In this document: in pieces, positions 1-6,139 of the stretch
Layout of the letters: every line of letters begins with the position of its first letter
Numbering within the stretch: position 1 is the stretch's first letter
NCBI GenBank assembly: GCA_902984215.1
Contig: CADWAF010000811.1
Location: forward strand, 1 to 12,743
DNA from: Willaertia magna
Taxonomy: Eukaryota > Heterolobosea > Eutetramitea > Acrasida > Naegleriidae
DNA: 12,743 nucleotides
Direction of reading: 5' to 3'
Program-made: the position numbers and the translations under genes
Notes under the pieces: generated by a model
What the model saw: only the letters and a program-made list of their open reading frames with translations
Told to the model about the DNA's origin: nothing
The model's database searches: none

Positions 1-95
1 TCAGCCAATACATTTCAACAGAATTTATTTTGAGCTTTTTCAACTTTTCTTAATTTTCAAAAGCAAAAAAATTAAATAACAAACTAATAAATATC

Positions 96-1109
96 ATGAC
101 AACTAAAGAATGCAATGGTTGTACAACCTTAGAACATCACAAACATGACAATAGCCATCCTGAAGGTTGTAATTGTAATAATCATCATGGCCACAACAAT
201 AATGACCAACGACTAGTTATAAAATCGGAGGATGAAAATCATATGAAAAAAGAGACAGAAGAGGAAAGTATTACAAGTACAAAGATTGTTAAAGATGTTA
301 ATAAAAAGAAAAGAAGACAATGTTGTCCAATGTGTTCCATGTTTATGAACAAAATGCCAGAAAGTGGAGATAACGATGAATATGAACCTTCTGTTTATGA
401 AGAGGTTGCAAATATCTTAACTCATGCTATACCAATCTTTATTTTCACTCATTCCGCATTTCAAATGTTTGATAGTTTTGTTCATTCAAAAATTGAATTA
501 ATTGCTGGTTTAATTTATTGTATATGTATGGTAATACTATTTTCAGTTTCAACTTTATATCATACAATGAGTTTAATTTATGGAAAGTTTAGCAATTTTA
601 CCTCCTATTTTAGGCTAATGGATTATGCTGTTATCTACATCTTTATTGGTGCCAGTTATACCCCTTGGTTGACCTTATTAGAGATTGGAACAAATAATAT
701 TTTTGGAAAAATATTTATTTTTGTTGTATGGGGTATTGCAGTTATAGGTTTAATTAAAAACTTTTCTTTAGATAAATATTTTAGTGGAATAAGTGCAGTA
801 CTTTTATATAATATTATGGGTTGGGTTTGCGCAATAATTTTACCGCCATTACTATTCGTTAAAGTTCCAATTGAGGCGGTTTATTTAGTTGTTGCTGGAG
901 GTGTTTTCTATTCTGCAGGTTGTTATTTCTTATTGTCAGATGGTTATATTCCATTTTCACATGCCATTTGGCATATGTTTGTAAATATGGGGGTTTTATG
1001 TCACTTTATTTGTGTATTTTTATATTTAATGTGTTTAGATGATCATTTTAGTCCAGACAAGGAAGATAGTAAGACTTTATTGGAACAAATAATGGGATTA
1101 ATATTTTAG
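96..1109 (+). CDS. PAQR / hemolysin III-type seven-transmembrane protein
   Basis: 337 aa, ATG in an A-rich context, TAG stop, no intron needed. The membrane part (about residues 103-312) has roughly seven hydrophobic segments and the PAQR/HlyIII signature residues: an S-x3-H motif (S152, H156 in STLYH), an Asp after a basic residue (R173, D176), and H-x3-H near the last helix (H289, H293). In the family these His and Asp residues form an intramembrane Zn site. Spacing and length resemble the MMD (PAQR10/11) and bacterial HlyIII branches more than the larger adiponectin receptors. The first ~100 residues are soluble and odd: Cys/His clusters (CNGC at 6-9, HHKH, CNC, HHGH up to about 33) and a basic stretch followed by CCPMC (76-80). 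By family, roles include lipid hydrolase or receptor activity and Golgi or plasma-membrane location; which applies is not visible. Family call is firm, function open. Confidence 0.9.
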   Translation: MTTKECNGCTTLEHHKHDNSHPEGCNCNNHHGHNNNDQRLVIKSEDENHMKKETEEESITSTKIVKDVNKKKRRQCCPMCSMFMNKMPESGDNDEYEPSVYEEVANILTHAIPIFIFTHSAFQMFDSFVHSKIELIAGLIYCICMVILFSVSTLYHTMSLIYGKFSNFTSYFRLMDYAVIYIFIGASYTPWLTLLEIGTNNIFGKIFIFVVWGIAVIGLIKNFSLDKYFSGISAVLLYNIMGWVCAIILPPLLFVKVPIEAVYLVVAGGVFYSAGCYFLLSDGYIPFSHAIWHMFVNMGVLCHFICVFLYLMCLDDHFSPDKEDSKTLLEQIMGLIF

Positions 1110-1217
1110 ATATTTTTTAATTTATTTATTTATTTTGTTGTAATTTTATAAATTTGTGAGCTGTATAGTTTGAAACCTTAATAATAGTTTATTTTTGTAA
1201 AGAGCATACTCCAGCTC

Positions 1218-1289
1218 ATGTGCACAAAAAATGCCAAAATTCAACATCAAGGCAATCGTTTCAGCTTTCAAAAAGAAACTATCAGGTAA
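1218..1289 (+). other. Upstream ORF overlapping the G-alpha start
   Basis: An ATG at 1218, 13 nt before the chosen G-alpha ATG (1231), opens a 23-codon frame ending in TAA at 1287-1289. It overlaps the main coding start in another frame. Its context (gctcATGt) is poorer than the A-rich context of the main ATG (cacaaaaaATG), so leaky scanning is expected. Whether the leader reaches this far upstream is unknown. Confidence 0.35.
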
Positions 1290-2445
1290 AAACGATGAAA
1301 CAGAAGAAGGATTTAATCCAATCCCTTCTGATTCCACCATATTATTACTTGGTACTTTAGAATCTGGTAAATCAACTCTATTCAAACAGTTAAGATATAT
1401 CTCTAATAATGATTCCTTCACACAAGAAGATATTAGTATAATGCCATATATACACGAAATAATTATAAAAACAATGCGTTTACTTGTTGTTTCAATGAAA
1501 GATAAGATTGAAAAATATGTTGGAAAGAAATTTATAATTTCACAAGATCTTTACAATAAATTGTTAGAAATGTCAGATACTACTATTTTTGAAAAAAATT
1601 TTTGGAATAAAGAATTAGGATCACAAATTAAAGAATTTTATTTTGAAAATTTTAATATTTTACAATACATTCTATGTGATATAAATAGTTCATATTTTTA
1701 CAATATTGATTTTTATATGAGTAAAATTGATATAATTATAAATGAATTAAACTCGAATTTTAAAGATTTTTTAATATGTAGAATCAAAACTACAGGTTAT
1801 ATAGAATATCAGATAAAGAGTTATAATAATAAAACATTTACGATAATGGATGTTGGTGGAGCAAGAAATGAAAGAAGGAAATGGATTCATAGTTTTTTAT
1901 ATCCTAATTATATTATTTATACAGTTTCATTAATTGATTTTGTTAAAAAGTGTTATGAAGATGATATAACAAATAGATTAATAGAAAGTTTAAATTTATT
2001 TGGTCAATTATTAAGTGGTAAATATTTACAAGATAAAAATATTATTGTAATATTTACACATATCGATAAATTAATTCAATACTTAAATATTAATGCTAAT
2101 TTACCTGTTGGAATAAAGAGAATTGAAAAAACCTATTTAAAATATGTGTTTGATGAATTTAGTGGTAATGAGTATGATGTAACAGATATATTTTACTTTA
2201 TTTTAAGAAAATATAAAGATATTTATGTTAAATATAGAAAAGAAGAAATGGAGTATCATATTGTTAATTTATTATAAGACAGTGATGAAGTGGAAGAATG
2301 TTGGAATAATATTGTGACAAGAAAAGGTAGTTTCATTAGTAATTTATTTCTTACAAACATTAAGAAACTATCTACTTTACAAAAACAATTAATTAAACTG
2401 TTGTATAATGAAAAATTAATTGATATTGGCATTGTTTTTGAGTAG
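1231..2445 (+). CDS. Divergent heterotrimeric G-protein alpha subunit, spliced C-terminus
   Basis: Best model joins 1231..2252 to 2331..2445 (378 aa); an unspliced reading stops at TAA 2275-2277 after 348 aa. The G-alpha fold is clear: P-loop GTLESGKST (41-49), a helical insert (about 55-180), switch I RIKTTG (R184, T188), switch II DVGGARNERRKW (207-218), then the alpha-G/alpha-4 region. Departures from consensus: the third P-loop residue is Leu (normally Gly), the catalytic switch II Gln is Ala (A211), NKxD is THID (276-279), and TCAT is LFLT (346-349). There is no N-terminal MGxxxS for myristoylation and no Cys near the start. The sequence after the stop aligns without gaps to the canonical beta6-alpha5 end and finishes LIDIGIVFE, like LKDCGLF of Gi. 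The protein should bind beta-gamma and receptor at the membrane face, but GTP hydrolysis is doubtful. It is convergent with the PQ-loop gene. Confidence 0.85.
2253..2330 (+). other. Predicted intron in the G-alpha gene
   Basis: GTATCA donor and GGTAG acceptor, 78 nt, phase 2 (ga|t gives Asp341). Removal deletes the in-frame TAA at 2275 and joins the alpha-4 segment to the beta6-alpha5 segment with a length close to canonical G-alpha. In-frame alternative acceptors are AG ending at 2282 (30-nt intron), 2321 and 2339. The 3' part of the interval is purine-rich and itself open, so retention plus stop readthrough or a nonsense lesion cannot be excluded. Confidence 0.5.
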
Positions 2446-2453
2446 ATATCAGA

Positions 2454-2459
2454 AATAAA
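2454..2459 (+). terminator. Poly(A) signal AATAAA for the G-alpha gene
   Basis: AATAAA begins 9 nt after the distal TAG (2443-2445). Its place supports the distal stop as the real end of the G-alpha reading frame. It sits about 12 nt from the opposing gene's own signal, so the two transcripts probably overlap at their 3' ends. Confidence 0.5.
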
Positions 2460-2471
2460 AGGATAACAAAA

Positions 2472-2477
2472 TTTATT
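2472..2477 (-). terminator. Poly(A) signal AATAAA for the PQ-loop gene
   Basis: TTTATT on the plus strand reads AATAAA on the minus strand, 10 nt after the PQ-loop stop codon (2488-2490). This is very close to the stop, as expected in a compact tail-to-tail arrangement. Confidence 0.45.
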
Positions 2478-2487
2478 AATATAATAA

Positions 2488-3662
2488 TTATTGATCCTCC
2501 TCCAGTGGTTCATACTCTTCTTTCTTTGGTTTACAAATAGTTTTAAACAAAACAAATTGACATAAAATTGAAAAGTCCATAACTAATACACCAGCACTAC
2601 CAATAAGCCATGGTAATCTAGAAAGTATAAATTGCCAACTTGTATTATATAAGAAAAGTGATACAGCATATGTTGTATTACCCATAAACGCACAGAAAAA
2701 CAAAATTGGTGATAAACCATCTGTAGATCTTCTCATGAACTATTCAAATAAATTAAAAACTTTACAAAACTTTGAATGTGAAATAGTCAACTTACATTTT
2801 TAACAATTTGAGGTATTCTACTTCCCAAATAGAAACATGCACTTAAACAACCTAAAACATAACCAACAATATCCATAGCTCCTTTCAAAGGCCAATATGA
2901 ATCATCTTCAGTTGGATCATTTGGTGGTACATAATCATCATCATCAATAAATGATAATAATTTTCTATTCTTTCCATTATTATTATTTACTAATTTGTTA
3001 TTATTAATTTCATTAAAATTATTATAAACACATAAATAAAATAAACTTCCTAAAATAATAAAAGTAAATAATATTTTTGTAGAAACTAATAACTTTGAAT
3101 AACCACCACCTTGTGTATTTTGAAATACAGGTATTGTCTCTTCATCATTAATAGAACCAGCCTCTTTTTCTCTCTTTTCCTTAATCTTCTTCTTAATAGT
3201 ATAATAAATAAATTGTGCAATTAAAATAATATCCATACAAACATAATAAACAGCAGTTATAATTTGTGTTGGTAATTGTCCTGATAAAATAGAACCAATA
3301 AGATTTAAAGAGTCACCCACAATCCATTGAATTAAAAAAGCAGGAGCTAAACCTGAAGCATCTGATTTACGAAAGTTTTCAATAATTTGAGGTAAATTTG
3401 CAAATAACCAAAATACTAAACTTGAAATACCGACCCAAAAAGAAGCTTGTTCTAAAGGTGTTCTAACACATTCACCAAAAACATTTAACATCCAATCAAT
3501 ATAATGATAACCATCTTTATAAGGATAACAACTTGTATTGTTAGTAATATTTGAGAAATTATCTATCAATGAATAACTAAAGGTATACGATTCCGGAGTG
3601 TTAAAATTATTGTTGAACACTTCTTGATATAGTGACACGGGATGGAAAAGATTATTTTGCAT
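2488..3662 (-). CDS. PQ-loop lysosomal cationic amino acid transporter (PQLC2/Ypq-like), two exons
   Basis: Coding order on the minus strand is 3662..2796 then 2739..2488, 372 aa. The ATG at 3662 follows gtgaaaaaa; the frame is open a little further upstream, but only with TTG. Two PQ-loop repeats are present: LPQI (P91-Q92) with a following FRKSDASGL, and RIPQI (P284-Q285) with FMRRSTDGLS. The exon junction falls inside the second repeat, and the join matches animal PQLC2 closely, including the GNT and LPWLxGS stretches after it. About seven TM segments. The N-terminal ~60 residues carry several N-glycosylation sequons (N35, N38, N41/N42), implying a luminal N-terminus. The tail ends EEYEPLEEDQ, where YEPL (365-368) is a YxxPhi sorting signal suited to lysosomal delivery. 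A long Asn-rich, acidic loop separates the repeats. By family it exports Lys/Arg and related cationic amino acids from lysosomes or vacuoles. Confidence 0.92.
2740..2795 (-). other. Intron in the PQ-loop transporter gene
   Basis: 56 nt, phase 0, GTAAGT donor at 2795 downward and TGAATAG acceptor ending at 2740. Unspliced reading would give Val-Ser-stop right after the PQ motif; splicing continues directly into FMRRSTDGLS, which restores the conserved second PQ-loop. This is one of two well-supported introns and sets the local intron style. Confidence 0.92.
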
Positions 3663-4152
3663 TTTTTTCACAAAGCAAGCAACAAGCAAAATCAAGGGTT
3701 GTAACTGTTTTTTAAATTGGATCGATTACTGAATGATAATGTATTTCACCCTGGAAAATTTAAAACCGAAAATTTTAGCATTAATATAAGGTTCTCAAGG
3801 ATAAATTGGATAGAGAGAGTGCAAAATGGGGGAGCAATAGTCAGCAGAGATAGACCTTACAAAATTGTATAAATGGAAAGATAAACTTGTTGAGAAGAAA
3901 ATGAGTTTTGAAAATAGGAATATTGGCCTTTATGTACAAGTGGTTTTTTGAAAAAGAAGTAATGAAGCGTAATTGTAATTTGCCACTTTCGCTTTTTTAC
4001 TGTTTGTTACAATGATAATTACCATAAACTCCTAATATTCTCTTAACAAAATAAAAACTACTAACCTTCTCTTTGAGTTGTTAATTAAAGTAATCGCTGC
4101 AAAATTGAAGCTGTTCTTTTAACAAAAACAACAATTTAACAGTTTACAAAAA
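3663..4152. promoter_or_regulatory. Divergent intergenic region between the PQ-loop and coiled-coil genes
   Basis: 490 nt shared by two head-to-head genes, so it should hold both promoters. It is less A+T-rich around 3770-3940 than other spacers. The last ~70 nt before 4153 are A/C-rich with repeated aacaa units, which looks like a leader. TTTACAAA lies at 4143-4150, immediately before the ATG. No tRNA, snoRNA boxes or convincing ORF were found; the longest small ORF is 27 codons (3932..4015). Confidence 0.5.
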
Positions 4153-5022
4153 ATGAAAAGAAACGTTCAAGGAAAGAAAAAGAAAGGAACAGGCACTGTG
4201 ATTGGATCTTTTATTAAAGATGATGATGGAGGTAGCTTAAACAACAATATTAATAATACCACTACTACGGAAAGTAAAAAACAAGCAGTAATACCACCTT
4301 CAAATGAAATAAAGAAGAAACCACAACAATTTAAACCAAAACAAGTAAAAACTTCAACAACATCTAAATCATCTACAAAATCAAAAGAAACCAATGTCAC
4401 AAACACAACAACAAGAAGTAATCAAAACGTAGAAATAACAATAACAGATAATAATCAATCATCTTCAAATATTTCATACATTAAACCTCTTCCATCAAAC
4501 TTTTTCGATTCGACCCCATCTAAACAAGATATAACAATATTAGAAAAAACATTTTCTGAAGCAAAACAAAGAACCAATAAAAATCTTTCCGATTCGGGTT
4601 TTGCTAAAGTAACTAGCAGTACCGTTTCTTCTAATAAAGTTAATCTTAATAATACATCTTCTTCTTCTATTAAGAAGGCTAATAAAGAAAATAAGAAGAC
4701 AAATCAATATACCGAAAAGTTAGAGGAAATTTCGGAAAGGGTTAAAAGAGAAGAATCGGAAGAGATGAAAAGACAGGTTGAAGAGTTTATAAAGTTAGAA
4801 AATTTAAAGAAACAAAAGGAAGAATTAGTTGTTCAACAGCAAAAACAACAGGTAGCTGGGGATCGTCATAATAATAATTTAGTTAATGATAATACGATAT
4901 TATTACAAGATGAAAGAAGAAAGGAAGAAAATAGAAAAGAAGAACAAGAATCTTCAGATAGCGATGATGAAGAAGGAGAAGATTTAACGTTATCTTGGAA
5001 AGTTAAAAAATTAAAGAAATAG
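4153..5022 (+). CDS. Charged coiled-coil protein, possibly ZNF830/CCDC16-like
   Basis: 289 aa, ATG after gtttacaaaaa, TAG stop. Mostly low complexity: Lys-rich start (8-11), Thr/Asn/Ser-rich middle, a predicted charged coiled coil at about 184-232, an acidic patch SSDSDDEEGEDL (267-278) and a basic tail with SWKVKKLKK at the very end. Non-repetitive landmarks are LPSNFFDSTPSK (113-124) and the final Trp-Lys motif. That order (LPxxFFD, coiled coil, acidic run, Trp followed by basic residues at the C-terminus) recalls the C-terminal half of ZNF830/CCDC16, a nuclear, splicing-associated protein. The N-terminal C2H2 finger of that family is absent, so this is a weak suggestion from memory of the layout, not an identification. 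Nuclear location is plausible from the Lys clusters. The gene itself, with open frame and normal leader, looks real. Confidence 0.75.
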   Translation: MKRNVQGKKKKGTGTVIGSFIKDDDGGSLNNNINNTTTTESKKQAVIPPSNEIKKKPQQFKPKQVKTSTTSKSSTKSKETNVTNTTTRSNQNVEITITDNNQSSSNISYIKPLPSNFFDSTPSKQDITILEKTFSEAKQRTNKNLSDSGFAKVTSSTVSSNKVNLNNTSSSSIKKANKENKKTNQYTEKLEEISERVKREESEEMKRQVEEFIKLENLKKQKEELVVQQQKQQVAGDRHNNNLVNDNTILLQDERRKEENRKEEQESSDSDDEEGEDLTLSWKVKKLKK

Positions 5023-5250
5023 ATTTTTTAAAAGGTGATTAAAGGAATTATTTAAACAATTCTAAAGGAGTTTTAATGTTTTTGAATCTACCTCAATAAC
5101 AGCAATAGATCTATTGGTAAATAGTTTTTATACTTTCATTTTCATGTTTATGATTGTTAAAATTTATAATAATTAATAGCTCTAAAATTAAATAAATAAC
5201 AGGAGGACTTAAAATTATTGTAAACTTTGTAAATTGATCTATTAAAAAAA

Positions 5251-5938
5251 ATGACACAACTTGTGCTTGCTGGAGATCACACCTATTTTAAAGGATTAAT
5301 GAAATTAAATGAAAAACAAAATTTTACATTACAAATCATTCCAGAAGAAATAAAAATTAAAAAAATAATTTCAGGTGGTGCTTATAGATATGATTATAAT
5401 TTTATTTGGACTGAAGAAAATAAAATTTATTTATTGTCACCAATCACTAAAATTCTATCAAAAGATAAATTAAAAAAATATTTTATAGAAAATGTTAGTG
5501 AAAATAAAATTGAACTTGATTATAAAAAATTTATTTTAGATTTGCATTATAATGATGAACATGTTGAATTGGAAATTAAAGATATAATTGGGAATGCAGC
5601 TGGTCTGTTTTTTTGGATGAAAAATAATTATTTATATTATTTCAGTTTTAGTAAAGAAACTGTTACACAAATTAAAAGTTTGCACCAATTAAAAATTAGA
5701 TGAAATTGTATTTATTGGTGAATTACTTGAAAATGAAGAGAATAATACAAAAAGAGTTTCTACTTATTTAAAAGATAAGAATGTTGATAAATTAAATTAT
5801 TTTAATTCAGTTTCATGTGGACCTTGGCATTATGTTATTTATAGAAAAAGTGAAAATATTTCAAAAGCATTAGAATATTTTATGTTAAATATGAGAAAAA
5901 GAGTGGTTCAATTTTCTGACGTAACATTTACATGGTAA
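5251..5938 (+). CDS. Unrecognised protein, two exons (or a frameshifted gene)
   Basis: From the ATG at 5251 the frame stays open to TGA 5701-5703 (150 aa). A second frame, offset by one nucleotide, is open from 5693 to TAA 5936-5938 and clearly coding (DEIVFIGELLENEE..., CGPWHYVIYRKSEN...). The best join is an intron 5651..5699, giving 400 + 239 nt and 212 aa. The alternative is one surplus A in the AAAAA run at 5691-5695, giving about 228 aa. I do not recognise the family. Two similar stretches, SGGAYRYDYNFIWTEENKIY (about 41-60) and GNAAGLFFWMKNNYLYYFSF (about 113-132), suggest repeated beta-strand units, vaguely like RCC1 or other propeller blades, and a third may follow in exon 2. There is no signal peptide or TM segment, so it is probably a soluble intracellular protein. 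Confidence 0.75.
5651..5699 (+). other. Predicted intron in the unrecognised gene
   Basis: 49 nt, GTAAAG donor, AATTAG acceptor, phase 1 (a|at gives Asn). Its length is close to the secure introns here (56 and 63 nt), and removal exactly restores the frame. A shorter in-frame GT-AG pair (5678..5699, 22 nt) is less likely. The interval also translates acceptably (SKETVTQIKSLHQLK), which keeps a homopolymer indel possible. Confidence 0.55.
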
Positions 5939-6139
5939 AGTTTACAAAGTCAACTGTACTTTACAAAGCTTTTCAACTTTATAAAACATTGTAAATCAAC
6001 TGCCTTGATACAATAAATGTTTATTCTTATGGTTAAAAACATCTACTTGGTAAATTGAAATATGCCTGCCTTCCAGTCAACGCTGGATGTTGGGTTCATA
6101 ATTATTTTGTAAAGAACCAAAAAGAAAAAATGCAAGAAA
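5939..6139 (+). promoter_or_regulatory. REV1 upstream region with repeated TTTACAAA and two upstream ORFs
   Basis: 201 nt between two co-oriented genes. TTTACAAA occurs at 5941-5948 and 5960-5967, TTGTAAA at 5989-5995 and TTTGTAAA at 6106-6113. TCAACTG, which contains a Myb-type CAACTG core, occurs at 5950-5956 and 5996-6002. A locally G+C-rich patch (6062-6098) starts a 16-codon upstream ORF (6062..6112). A second, 7-codon upstream ORF (6130..6153) has a strong A-rich ATG context and overlaps the REV1 ATG. Confidence 0.45.

Noticed and set aside
2256..2555. 99-codon minus-strand frame over the G-alpha/PQ-loop junction
   Set aside because: It overlaps the G-alpha last exon and the PQ-loop last exon in other frames, and both of those match known families.
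3663..3695. Longer N-terminus for the PQ-loop transporter (33 nt further upstream)
   Set aside because: It would need a TTG start. The ATG at 3662 has an A-rich context and gives a normal luminal N-terminus.
3932..4015. 27-codon ORF in the divergent spacer
   Set aside because: Length is within chance, there is no recognisable composition or homology, and it starts without a leader-like context.
4018..4030. TTACCATAA-like box resembling the Dictyostelium small-RNA upstream element
   Set aside because: It has a mismatch to the consensus as I remember it, and no structured RNA gene follows at the expected distance.
6082..6118. Possible hairpins or a tRNA-like GGGTTCATAA in the G+C-rich patch before REV1
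   Set aside because: Stems are only 4-5 bp and no acceptor or anticodon arm can be drawn.
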